This document shows, one piece after another, positions 22,703 to 30,575 of a stretch of DNA of 64,000 bases (position 1 is the stretch's first letter; every line of letters starts with the position of its first letter). The stretch spans positions 62,001 through 126,000 of the forward strand of contig JBCDIL010000003.1 of assembly GCA_038749025.1 (NCBI GenBank). The letters are read 5' to 3'. The translations under genes and the position numbers were made by a program. The notes beneath the pieces are model-generated. The model worked only from the letters and a program-made list of their open reading frames with translations. It did no database searches and was not told the origin of the DNA. This stretch comes from JBCAXA01 sp038749025 (GTDB taxonomy: Bacteria > Pseudomonadota > Gammaproteobacteria > Steroidobacterales > Woeseiaceae).

Positions 22703-23644
22703 ATGAGACTTGACGAGGCAGAGGAAATAATCGCGTGCATGCCAAGCGGTAAGACGCCGTTCTGGTATTTCCGCGACCGCTATGCAGTGCTGTTGCTGGC
22801 TTTGGCCGGCGAAGCATTGGATAAGCGCGCGATACAACGCTCGTCCTTCGCGCAACTACTCGATAAGGCGGTTGTTAAGGATGTGCTCGCAAAGCACCGC
22901 AGTGGCAAGGTGCCGAGCAATGCGTTCGAGAACCAGGTCTGGGCATCGCCAGAGTGCTACTCACTAACGCTCGATACATGGGGATCGAATACCCGAGATG
23001 ACTATCTACAGACCACGCGGCTTGGGCATAACGTCGTTCTGCAACTCAATTTCCCAGCTAGCCACGATCAAATCTATCGGCGCTTTATCGATCTACACGG
23101 CGCGTATCCGTTCGCGGCATATGGTCACCCAGTCCTACGATCGAGGCACAACACGTTGGCGTGGGCCAGACTCGATATCGATCTCGATAAGCGAGAAGCA
23201 CTGATCGAAGAGATTCAATCGGATTGGTTACGGATAGCGAATTGGTACCGGCCGGATACCAGCAAACGGGACACCGATGACTACTACTGGCACGACTCGG
23301 CGAATCCAGTGGATGTTATGCGCTACTACACGGAAGAGCTGTCGAAGTATGTGCTTTGGGACGAAGCTATGCTGGCTGCGGCAATCTGGTTTCTGCGCCA
23401 CGAGCTGGGTGTAACGACGATCTACTTTCATACCTACGATTCTGGAGCGGCACTAAAGCGAACAGAGGGCATTAAGCCACCGCGCTCGATCTACTCACGA
23501 CTGCCACGTCGGTTTTGCTTCCAGCCAACGGACCAGCGGCCGAGCTTTATGCGTGGCAGTGTCCGTACGGTGTGCTCAAAGCGTTCAGTGCGGCTAGCGA
23601 AGTTTCAATTGCTTGCTTTCGATGACACAGGAATCACCGGCTAA
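22703..23644 (+). CDS. Unknown protein with EEIQSDW motif, last gene of the tRNA/slipin locus
   Basis: 313 aa from ATG 22703; the frame is open from 22559, but that would translate tRNA-Leu. The start MRLDEAEEIIACMPSGKTPFWYFRDRYAVLLLALA suggests a helical N-domain. The central DIDLDKREALIEEIQSDWLR contains an EEIQSDW motif that I associate with uncharacterised domains of large phage and mobile-element proteins (typically DEIQSDWHQ). The later DEAMLAAAIWFLRHELGVTTIYFHTYDSGAALKR looks like a strand-helix catalytic region. The C-terminus is basic. It follows tRNA-Leu by about 80 bases in the same direction and probably belongs to the same unit. The activity is unknown; a nucleic-acid role is only a guess from position. 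Confidence 0.78.
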   Translation: MRLDEAEEIIACMPSGKTPFWYFRDRYAVLLLALAGEALDKRAIQRSSFAQLLDKAVVKDVLAKHRSGKVPSNAFENQVWASPECYSLTLDTWGSNTRDDYLQTTRLGHNVVLQLNFPASHDQIYRRFIDLHGAYPFAAYGHPVLRSRHNTLAWARLDIDLDKREALIEEIQSDWLRIANWYRPDTSKRDTDDYYWHDSANPVDVMRYYTEELSKYVLWDEAMLAAAIWFLRHELGVTTIYFHTYDSGAALKRTEGIKPPRSIYSRLPRRFCFQPTDQRPSFMRGSVRTVCSKRSVRLAKFQLLAFDDTGITG

Positions 23645-23780
23645 TGCACCAAAAGTGACGGGCTGTTCGTTCAGGACTGTAAGACTGCTAACACTGACCC
23701 GAATACCCGTAATAAGTGTTGCCCGACCTGGCGGGCGGTGTATATCGTTATCTGAAGCTTGCGCTTGATGGAGTGGATTG

Positions 23781-24641
23781 ATGAGAGTAATTGCTGTTAC
23801 CGCACTACTAGCTGGTTTGGCTGCCTGCTCAACCGTGGACACCGCTTCCACTGAGCCCGCCGCTACGAAGAGTAATACGGTCAAAGTCATGGTCATTGGC
23901 ACGTATCACTTCCAAGCATCCGAAACGGACTTGATTGCCGTACAGCCCGAGGACGTTCGGTCACCGGAACACCAAGCGGAACTCCAGCAGATAGCCGACG
24001 CGCTTAGTACGTTTTCACCAACAGTGATTGCTACGGAGCGTGTCACGAAGGCACCGGACTACATCGACGAGGGGTTCGTTGCGTTCGATGAGCAACAGTA
24101 TGAAATATCGCAACATGAGCGGGTGCAATTAGCGTACCGGCTCGCGAGGACCGCCAACGTTAATCGCGTGTACGGCATTGACGAGCAGCCGGACGACAAC
24201 GAACCGGATTACTTCCCGTTCAGTGACCTGATGGCCCATGCGCAGAACACGGGACAGATTGAGTCGCTGCAAGCGATGCTCGGTACCGTTCAAGGTGAAG
24301 TCGAGCAGCGCATGGCGAAGATGGGCTCGATGCACATCGCTGAAGCGTTACTCGAAACGAACAATGGCTTTTTAAGCTCACCGGATTTTTACTTCAAAAT
24401 TCTTGAGTACGATACGGGGGAGGCCCAACCCGCAGCCACGCTGAATGGCTATTGGTTTATGCGCAACGCCAAGATCTTCTCTAAGCTGCTCGATGTTACA
24501 GAGCCGGGCGACAGGGTGATTGTTGTATTTGGTGCAGGACACAAGTATTGGCTAGAACTGTTAGCCGAGCAGACACCTGGGGTCGAGCTAGTCAAGCCGG
24601 ATACCTATCTAGAAACTGCCCTACGGGACCGTGTGCGATAG
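23781..24641 (+). CDS. DUF5694-type lipoprotein
   Basis: 286 aa from ATG 23781 (a TTG one codon upstream is unlikely). The lipobox LLAGLAAC places the lipidated Cys near residue 16. The mature part begins VKVMVIGTYHFQASETDLIAVQPEDVRSPEHQAELQQIADAL and continues TVIATERV. A conserved end, PGDRVIVVFGAGHKYWLELLAEQTPGVELVKPDTYL, is typical of DUF5694 proteins, distantly related to the TraB/PrgY-like fold with GxxH and ExR motifs that may bind metal. Function is not established. A broken 3' copy lies at 27064-27212, so this gene or its relative was partly duplicated. It follows the RNA locus, separated by about 135 bases. Confidence 0.88.
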   Translation: MRVIAVTALLAGLAACSTVDTASTEPAATKSNTVKVMVIGTYHFQASETDLIAVQPEDVRSPEHQAELQQIADALSTFSPTVIATERVTKAPDYIDEGFVAFDEQQYEISQHERVQLAYRLARTANVNRVYGIDEQPDDNEPDYFPFSDLMAHAQNTGQIESLQAMLGTVQGEVEQRMAKMGSMHIAEALLETNNGFLSSPDFYFKILEYDTGEAQPAATLNGYWFMRNAKIFSKLLDVTEPGDRVIVVFGAGHKYWLELLAEQTPGVELVKPDTYLETALRDRVR

Positions 24642-24850
24642 CGCCTATTCGCAAAAGCTTCAAGTGACGTAACGGAGGTTACGAGTCCGAGTGACGTGGT
24701 TAGTAGAATTGGTTATCGACTCTAATAGCCAGCCGATGAGCCAACCGCTATTTTGGGGTGGATAGGCACAAATCCAAGCGGGCACAAATCCAAGCGATTT
24801 GCGGCCGATTATCAGCAGCACGACCGGTCGCGGCAAGTCATTGTTTGACT

Positions 24851-25834
24851 ATGCCACGGCCACGAAAGCAACTGGTAGATATAGGAACAACACCCTACTA
24901 CCACGTCGTGTCTCGGTGCGTACGGCGTGCGTTCTTGTGTGGCACCGATCGTGTCTCCGGTAATAGCTATGAGCACCGCCGAGCGTGGCTGCAAGACCGC
25001 GTTCGGGTGCTTTCTACACTCTTCAGCGTGGAAATCTGTGCGTTTGCCATTATGAGCAATCACTACCACTTGGTGGTCAAGCTCACTCCACAAGAATCGG
25101 AGCACTGGACGGATGAGGAGGTACTGAATCGCTGGACGGCCCTTTTCAAGGGCACGGCACTCGTCCAGCGCTTTCAGCAGGATGAGCCAGTGACTGCCGC
25201 TCAGGCGGAAACCCTTAAGGCAACGATCAGTGTTTACCGCCAACGGTTGGCCAGCCTAAGCTGGTTCATGAAATGCCTTAACGAACCGATAGCCCGCAGA
25301 GCCAACCTAGAGGACAAGTGTACCGGTCACTTCTGGGAATCAAGGTTCTTGTCACAGGCGTTGTGCTCAGACCGTGCCCTGCTGTCAGCCATGGTGTACG
25401 TGGACCTCAATCCTGTTAGAGCCGGTATAGCGAAAACTCCTGAACACTCTGAGTTCACCAGCGTTCGCACTCGAATCAACAAGGTCGAGGATAAGCAGCA
25501 GCTGCAACACGCTGTTGCTGAGTTACTGAAGACCGGTGAGCTCAATCATCTAAAACTAGCGATTCGGCCTTTAGCAGCTTTCGCGACAAAGGAGAGTGCG
25601 AAGCTGGGTGGTGGCCCAACGCAATCGACTATCCCGATGACATGGCCGGACTATCTGCAGCTGGTCGACTCAACGGGGCGTATCGGCGTACACGGCAAGC
25701 GTGGCCGTATCCCAAACAGTCTACGCCCTGTCCTTGAGCGGATTGGGTTATCAAACAATGAGTGGCTCGATGTATCGACACGGTTCGAGAGCGTCTATCA
25801 GAATGGGGACGTTCGCTTAGCTAAAGCCAGCTAA
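24851..25834 (+). CDS. Y1 (HUH) transposase of the IS200/REP-associated type
   Basis: 327 aa from ATG 24851, giving the family-typical start MPRPRKQLVDIGTTPYYHVVSRC. The HUH metal-binding pair is in MSNHYHLVVKL (about residues 70-80). The nucleophilic tyrosine is most likely in the helix before or at AMVYVDLNPVRAGIA, a hallmark of the Y1_Tnp superfamily. The C-terminal part is a longer extension of unknown role. The gene appears intact. No typical IS200 ends are seen next to it, but a family of short repeats with a GTGCCTGTCC core begins 140 bases downstream; enzymes of this kind are known to act on short palindromic repeats, so it may mobilise them. Its wobble positions are a little AT-richer than those of the neighbours. 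Confidence 0.9.
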   Translation: MPRPRKQLVDIGTTPYYHVVSRCVRRAFLCGTDRVSGNSYEHRRAWLQDRVRVLSTLFSVEICAFAIMSNHYHLVVKLTPQESEHWTDEEVLNRWTALFKGTALVQRFQQDEPVTAAQAETLKATISVYRQRLASLSWFMKCLNEPIARRANLEDKCTGHFWESRFLSQALCSDRALLSAMVYVDLNPVRAGIAKTPEHSEFTSVRTRINKVEDKQQLQHAVAELLKTGELNHLKLAIRPLAAFATKESAKLGGGPTQSTIPMTWPDYLQLVDSTGRIGVHGKRGRIPNSLRPVLERIGLSNNEWLDVSTRFESVYQNGDVRLAKAS

Positions 25835-25973
25835 CGATTACGTCATCCGGCACTATCAGGCTCTGGGCTTGAGAGTCAGCGCTGCGTTTCCAAAACCTAC
25901 TAAGGGGCGTTGCAGTGTTCCGCGCATAGAAGTCTGGTGCGGACACGTCCGTGCGATTGATTGATCTAATTAG

Positions 25974-25991
25974 CTGTGCCTGTCCAGGTTT
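25974..25991 (+). repeat. GTGCCTGTCC repeat, copy A
   Basis: CTGTGCCTGTCCAGGTTT, preceded by TTGATTGATCTAATTAG. The same TTGATTGATCTA lead-in occurs before copy E at 27028-27040, so the full unit is about 40 bases. Confidence 0.7.
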
Positions 25992-26065
25992 GCTCCGTCT
26001 CTCAACCATCAAGCAGCCATGACAGCTTTGTTTGCAATTTCTCTAAGTCGTTCATGGCAAGAACG

Positions 26066-26098
26066 GTCTACTTACTGTGCCTGTCCACGTTTACTTCC
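26066..26098 (+). repeat. GTGCCTGTCC repeat, copy B
   Basis: Begins GTCTACTTACTGTGCCTGTC and continues CACGTTTACTTCC; it shares GGTCTACTTACTGTGC with copy C. A shorter partial copy follows at 26111-26129. It lies just after the stop of the 26135-26467 gene when read in that gene's direction. Confidence 0.72.
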
Positions 26099-26110
26099 TG
26101 GACTCTTAAA

Positions 26111-26129
26111 TTACCTGTCCAGGTTCAGG
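26111..26129 (+). repeat. GTGCCTGTCC repeat, partial copy
   Basis: TTACCTGTCCAGGTTCAGG matches the second half of the unit (CCTGTCCAGGTTTA). It ends six bases from the stop codon of the 26135-26467 gene. Confidence 0.55.
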
Positions 26130-26134
26130 CTTAG

Positions 26135-26467
26135 TCATTTGAGCTTTACATTTTCAGCGACTTCAAACGTTCCCGTCTTCACTTCAACAATGGCCGTGCG
26201 ATCAAAAACTAACACACCGATTTCACCGTTGCTCATATGTGTAGTATCAATCCTGATTTTCGCGTTGCTCCATGCGATTGGCGACTGAATTGTTTCTGGT
26301 TCCAGACAAGCAATAATTAAGTTCCCTTCGTGCCCCTCTCTTGTTAGGACTATCCGTAGAGTCTGATGAGACTTCGTGAGTTCGCGTAGTCTTGCATCCG
26401 CACCATCCCAACGGGAAATCATTCTCTTACTCCGCGCAATTAGCTTTCGATAGTAATCTGCACTCAT
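26135..26467 (-). CDS. Small unknown protein in the repeat-bounded cassette array
   Basis: 110 aa, no signal peptide or membrane segment. The sequence RIVLTREGHEGNLIIACLEPETIQSPIAWSNAKIRIDTTHMSNGEIGVLVFDRTAIVEVKTGTFEV reads as a small beta-sheet protein after an N-terminal helix (YYRKLIARSKRMISRWDGADARLRELT). I do not recognise the family. Its size, low GC and place directly beside an Imm8-like gene, each followed by a copy of the same repeat, make an orphan immunity protein the most natural guess. That is inference from context only. Confidence 0.7.
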   Translation of the reverse strand: MSADYYRKLIARSKRMISRWDGADARLRELTKSHQTLRIVLTREGHEGNLIIACLEPETIQSPIAWSNAKIRIDTTHMSNGEIGVLVFDRTAIVEVKTGTFEVAENVKLK

Positions 26468-26514
26468 TGGAACAGAAGTCTCACTTGTTGCCCACCACGG
26501 CAGAAAGTAGTTTT

Positions 26515-26550
26515 GGTCTACTTACTGTGCTTGTCCAGGGTTACTTCACC
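26515..26550 (+). repeat. GTGCCTGTCC repeat, copy C
   Basis: Begins GGTCTACTTACTGTGCTTGT and continues CCAGGGTTACTTCACC. It lies between the two small genes; in their direction it begins two bases after the stop of the Imm8-like gene. Confidence 0.75.
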
Positions 26551-26552
26551 TT

Positions 26553-26930
26553 TTAGTTCACGTCGTTAGGATGATGGCAGTCATCATATTCGTACTGAAA
26601 ATAACGTCTCAAAAGACCTAGTACGTCGCGCCAAGTCCTGGCCGAGCAAGACGCGACGAGGTGCTCCAAATGCGTTCGTATTGCGTTCCAGTCATAAAAT
26701 TGAACTAAAATGATCGCCTTGTCGTAGATCACGAACTCTCGGTGACGCATATGCTGAAGAACCCCCTTCGGGGTAGCTACGACACACGAGAAAATATTGT
26801 CTCCATCGTTTTTCTCGTCGCCGATCGACAATTCCAGCAAAATCTCAAATTGATCGGCAAATTGCGGTCGCCACGACTCTAGTGGATCTGCGTCTGGAGA
26901 GTGTATGTAGTCTATTCTTGGTACGATCAC
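26553..26930 (-). CDS. Imm8-like immunity protein
   Basis: 125 aa, start GTG. The pattern WRPQFADQFEILLELSIGDEKNDGDNIFSCVVATPKGVLQHM, then ILVQFYDWNAIRTHLEHLVASCSARTWRDVLGLLRRYFQYEYDDC fits the Imm8 family. Hallmarks are the CxxTPKxL strand, the YDWxxI helix and the C-terminal RYFxWEFEDY-like motif (here YFQYEYDDC). These proteins neutralise toxin domains of polymorphic (contact-dependent or type VI-delivered) effectors. No cognate toxin or secretion component is in the window, so it is an orphan immunity gene. Copy C of the repeat follows its stop by two bases. It is AT-richer than the flanking chromosome, consistent with transfer. Confidence 0.72.
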   Translation of the reverse strand: MIVPRIDYIHSPDADPLESWRPQFADQFEILLELSIGDEKNDGDNIFSCVVATPKGVLQHMRHREFVIYDKAIILVQFYDWNAIRTHLEHLVASCSARTWRDVLGLLRRYFQYEYDDCHHPNDVN

Positions 26931-26973
26931 AGTTAGTGGTTTGCGCCGTTTAGCGATGTCGACATGGACTGTG

Positions 26974-26987
26974 CTGTGCCTGTCCAG
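26974..26987 (+). repeat. GTGCCTGTCC repeat, copy D
   Basis: CTGTGCCTGTCCAG, 44 bases upstream of the Imm8-like start. Flanks differ from the other copies except for GTG before the core. Confidence 0.6.
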
Positions 26988-27027
26988 TTGCGTATTCCCC
27001 GCGATCGGGTGCAGACGCTTCCTTGCG

Positions 27028-27063
27028 GTTGATTGATCTACTCACAGTGCCTATCAAGATTTA
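27028..27063 (+). repeat. GTGCCTGTCC repeat, diverged copy E
   Basis: GGTTGATTGATCTACTCACA followed by GTGCCTATCAAGATTT. It abuts the point where similarity to the DUF5694 gene begins (27064). Confidence 0.6.
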
Positions 27064-27212
27064 CTGCAATTGGACGTTACTGATCCCGGCGATCGGGTTG
27101 TAGTCGTCTTCGGGGTTAGCACAAATACTGGCTAGAGTTACTGGCCGAGCAAATACCGGGTATCGAATTAGTCAGCCCTCATGCCTACTTACTCGATACG
27201 GCCCGACTATAG
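27064..27212 (+). pseudogene. Broken 3' copy of the DUF5694 gene
   Basis: The DNA translates to LQLDVTDPGDRVVVVFG, then after a one-base loss continues HKYWLELLAEQIPGIELVSP and HAYLLDTARL before a stop. This matches the last about 45 residues of the intact gene at 23781-24641 (LLDVTEPGDRVIVVFGAGHKYWLELLAEQTPGVELVKPDTYLETAL). The 5' two thirds are missing and the start coincides with the end of repeat copy E, so a repeat-mediated deletion or insertion cut the gene. The divergence (about one base in four) shows that it is an older paralogue, not a recent duplication. Confidence 0.82.
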
Positions 27213-27553
27213 CGATAACAATCCTCGTCGCCTAGCTCCTTTGTCGCTCGCTTGGACGCATACCGCCCGAGTAGCCATTGCCCGAATCGAGAGACCTGGG
27301 CTGGTTGGGGGAGGGTCAATATCTACGCCTGCGCATAAATACGTAATGGGTGTAAAACGCTCAATACTGCATGCCTCGTCCTGTAACGAACATTAGACCC
27401 AGCCACGACAAAGCGACCGGATCACACTACTCCCATACGCGGTAGCCGCTTACAACCGAATAGTGTTTCTCTTTCACCAGTGCAGACGCTAGTCTTTTGA
27501 ATAAGATTCAACCTTCAATGGAGTGCAAGCCGGTTCCGGTTTGCGACCGCGCA
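27213..27553. other. Intergenic stretch without a supported gene
   Basis: About 340 bases between the DUF5694 remnant and the beta-propeller lipoprotein. I see no coding frame with a ribosome site, no repeat copy and no clear terminator. It presumably holds the lipoprotein promoter. Confidence 0.5.
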
Positions 27554-30496
27554 ATGCCCTACACCCTCGCTCGCCGTGTGCTTACAGTTTTGGTTCTCAT
27601 CACGCTGGCCGCCTGTGGCGGTGGCGGTGGCGGCGGGCCTGCGCCGACACCGCCTGCACCCCCTCCGCCACCAGACCCGACCGCACTGTTAACGTTCTCG
27701 GGGAGCAACGTTGATGGTGCGCTGCGACCGATCGTACCGATCGCGAGCACATTACTAAGCCGTGCCAATTCGGTCGGCGCAGTTCTCGTTGAACTAACAC
27801 GTTCGCAGACGCTAGTACTGTCTACCGCGTGTTCTGGCTCCGGCTCGCTGTCTGTCACAGTCGTCGACAATGGCGATGCACAACTGTCGGCTGGTGACTC
27901 CGTAGAGATCGACTACCAGAACTGCATCGACGAGTATTTCGAGTCGGCGGAGAATGCGACCATCCAAGTCGACATCCAAGACTTGGAGACAGCGGACTTC
28001 GAAGAGGTACAAGTTCGCGGAACGCTCACACGTGGCAGTCAAGTGTTCGACTTTACGTACCAGTCCACGATTCGCGGCGAAACAATCGTCGCTCGTAGCA
28101 GCGCAGCAACGACCGGCCTGGAACTCAACGGGTTACTGTTTACAGACTTTCAGTTTCGGCGCGATACACAGATCGCCGCACTGGTTGAGACATTTCAGTC
28201 TGGAAACATCGCGCTCTCGGTCGTCGCTACGGTCCAGAACAACTCCCTTAGTGGGACCTACAGCTGCACCACACCACGAGCATTCGCTACCGGTAACGTG
28301 CTCCAGGCGGGCGCACTCGTCTGCACAGGCAATGGCAACACGGCCGCCCGCTTGTTGGTTGAGGAAACGTCGCCGTTCAACATTGAAACTCAGCTATCTA
28401 CCGATAGCGGCCAGTCATTTTCACGTGTCGACGGGATTAGCAGAGATTCCATATTTAGCAGCTATCTTTTAACAACCTTCACCGGCGCCGTTTTCGATTT
28501 CACGCTTAACCTGCCCACACTGCCAACGGTTCGCGTCGATTTGCCGACGAAGAGCGTCGCCGCTGTTGCTGGCGCCGATTACGTACTGGCGTTAACACCC
28601 AGCAGCGCGGTAGCCGATCCGAATGCTGTTGTTAGCGTTAACCTAGCGACGGGCCTTGTGGATCAGTCCGTTAGCTTCGCCACCGAACCGGAAGCCGTTG
28701 CCGTCACGCCCGATGGCGCTGTGGCTTACGTAACGTTTCGAGAAGAACCGGTCGTTCGGCGAATCGACCTCAGTACGTTTACGGTCACCGACACGATCGC
28801 CATTCCCGACGACCCGATCGATGGCGTGCAATTCGGCCGCGATATCGCCGTATCGCCCGCCGACAACAACGAGTTCGTTGTTGCACTGTGGCATCCAGCA
28901 ACAGGTAATTTGCTTGAACGGTTTTCGGAGGCCGCGTTATTTCGCAATGGCATCCGTCAACCGCAGGCACTGCCTTCTACCGACAGTGTCAACGTCGTTC
29001 GCTACGCGACCGACCCAGCGATAATCATAGGCGGCAATACGATATCAACAGGTTTCCAAGTATCTGTCGTGGATGTCGTGGCTGATGGGTTATCGGTACG
29101 AAATCAAATCCAAGGGTATTCGGAGTTGGTACTGCCCTTTGAGCTTAGCAACGATGAGGTTTTCACAACCGATGGGCAACACTTCGACCCGGTAACAGGT
29201 ACATTACTCGGCGAATTTCAGGCGCGCTTCGATCAAAGCCGGTTTCGCCTCACCGTTGCGACCGATCGGCCGAATAACCGCGTGTATTACTACGATACCG
29301 TGCTCGAGGTATTCGAGCTCGATAGCAATGCACCGCTTGCGTCCTACAACACCGATTCGCAAGGCAACGTTCACACGCTAGTCAACGCGAGCGCCACAAC
29401 CCTAGTTCTTGCTACCGATCAGCAACTCACAATCGTTGCTAAAGCTGATGCTCGCGAGTTTATCGACCCACCGTGCAGCCCGGCTGACCTGCGAGACTTT
29501 GCGACCGGGCAAACATACGCGAACCTCCGGTGTATCTATAACGATCTTGTGTTCTCGGCAGCGACGAATCGGTTGTACGGGCTGCTCACCAGTATCAACG
29601 GTCGCGACGGCAACTCGCTGGTCGAGATAAATCCAGACACATTGGCTATCGAACGCACGCTGACGGTTGGGCCCGAGCCGACTCATGTTGCTGTCAGCGA
29701 TGCGGGCACGTCGGCGTATGTTGCTGTCGAAGGCACCGGGGAGTTGCTGTGGATCGATTTGGCAACATTTACAGTTCAACAGCGCGCTCGTTTCCCAATT
29801 GACGGGATTTTCGGGCCGCTGCGGGGCGGGAACATCCGGTTTGTTCCAGGAAATGAAAGCGACGCGGTTGTTGTTACGCGGCGACGCCAAACCACGGTTC
29901 AATACGAGCGGCTAAGTCTTTACCAGAGTGGCATCAAGGCCATTGCGGACACCAGCGATACGTTCTTTCCAGATAATGCACTGGAGATCGAGTTCGGCGT
30001 GTCACCGCAATTCGTGTTCGGTTTCGATAGCGAAACAACGGCTCGCAGCTTCTCGCAATTCGAAGTCAGCTCATCCGGCATTATTAACCCGACCGCTACC
30101 GGAATCGGCGATGGCGAGGCGTTTGGGCAGATGCGCTATGCCAATGGCAAGTTTGTCCTATCCACGGGCGATGTGATCGATGAAGCGACGCTGACGCTCG
30201 AAGCGCGGTTCGAGATCAACGACAGTCTGTCCGTCGGATTTTCGCAGTTGCTGGGGACAGACCCCGGCACGAACAGTGTGTTTTTCTTTGCCGACTTCCG
30301 CGACGCAGATACTTACCGGACCTTGGAGCGTTACGATATCGATTCGCGAAGACTAACCGGGGTATTGCAGTTGCCTCGGTTCGGCACCGGCTTCGGCCGA
30401 CCGCTGAAGTTGGTGTCCATCAGTAACGATCGACTGGTGGCGTTATTCGAGGACAACTTGCTGGTTATCGACGGTACACAAATCGAACAACGGTAG
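27554..30496 (+). CDS. Large lipoprotein with YncE-like beta-propeller repeats
   Basis: 980 aa from ATG 27554, giving a clean lipoprotein signal (RRVLTVLVLITLAAC, Cys near 20) followed by a poly-Gly and Pro-rich spacer. Residues about 35-300 form a beta-rich N-domain. From about 320 onwards there are repeated blade motifs of the VAVTPDGAVAYVTFREEPVVRRIDLSTFTV and VAVSDAGTSAYVAVEGTGELLWIDLATFTV type. These are characteristic of YncE/PQQ-like beta-propellers, probably two propellers in tandem. No catalytic residues are apparent; such proteins usually bind ligands or partners at the cell surface. It stands alone on the plus strand, convergent with the next gene, and differs in style from the MCO-operon propeller at 44975-46225. 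Confidence 0.87.
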   Translation: MPYTLARRVLTVLVLITLAACGGGGGGGPAPTPPAPPPPPDPTALLTFSGSNVDGALRPIVPIASTLLSRANSVGAVLVELTRSQTLVLSTACSGSGSLSVTVVDNGDAQLSAGDSVEIDYQNCIDEYFESAENATIQVDIQDLETADFEEVQVRGTLTRGSQVFDFTYQSTIRGETIVARSSAATTGLELNGLLFTDFQFRRDTQIAALVETFQSGNIALSVVATVQNNSLSGTYSCTTPRAFATGNVLQAGALVCTGNGNTAARLLVEETSPFNIETQLSTDSGQSFSRVDGISRDSIFSSYLLTTFTGAVFDFTLNLPTLPTVRVDLPTKSVAAVAGADYVLALTPSSAVADPNAVVSVNLATGLVDQSVSFATEPEAVAVTPDGAVAYVTFREEPVVRRIDLSTFTVTDTIAIPDDPIDGVQFGRDIAVSPADNNEFVVALWHPATGNLLERFSEAALFRNGIRQPQALPSTDSVNVVRYATDPAIIIGGNTISTGFQVSVVDVVADGLSVRNQIQGYSELVLPFELSNDEVFTTDGQHFDPVTGTLLGEFQARFDQSRFRLTVATDRPNNRVYYYDTVLEVFELDSNAPLASYNTDSQGNVHTLVNASATTLVLATDQQLTIVAKADAREFIDPPCSPADLRDFATGQTYANLRCIYNDLVFSAATNRLYGLLTSINGRDGNSLVEINPDTLAIERTLTVGPEPTHVAVSDAGTSAYVAVEGTGELLWIDLATFTVQQRARFPIDGIFGPLRGGNIRFVPGNESDAVVVTRRRQTTVQYERLSLYQSGIKAIADTSDTFFPDNALEIEFGVSPQFVFGFDSETTARSFSQFEVSSSGIINPTATGIGDGEAFGQMRYANGKFVLSTGDVIDEATLTLEARFEINDSLSVGFSQLLGTDPGTNSVFFFADFRDADTYRTLERYDIDSRRLTGVLQLPRFGTGFGRPLKLVSISNDRLVALFEDNLLVIDGTQIEQR

Positions 30497-30575
30497 CGCT
30501 GATGTCTTAAGCGACAGGCGGCGGCACTGTCTCGCCGCCGCGCTGCCGATCAGCCTGCTAACCTCAATCCGTTTA

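Larger units (their letters stand above)
25835..26134. other. Intergenic region holding the first GTGCCTGTCC repeats
   Basis: No gene is supported in these 300 bases. They hold repeat copies at 25974-25991, 26066-26098 and 26111-26129. The 75 bases between the first two may be the remains of an earlier cassette. Confidence 0.5.

Noticed and set aside
25974..27063. CRISPR-like array
   Set aside because: Repeat copies are diverged and irregularly spaced, with genes between them; no cas gene or constant spacer length.
25974..27063. Classical integron cassettes with attC sites
   Set aside because: Repeats lack the attC core (RYYYAAC / GTTRRRY) and no integrase is present.
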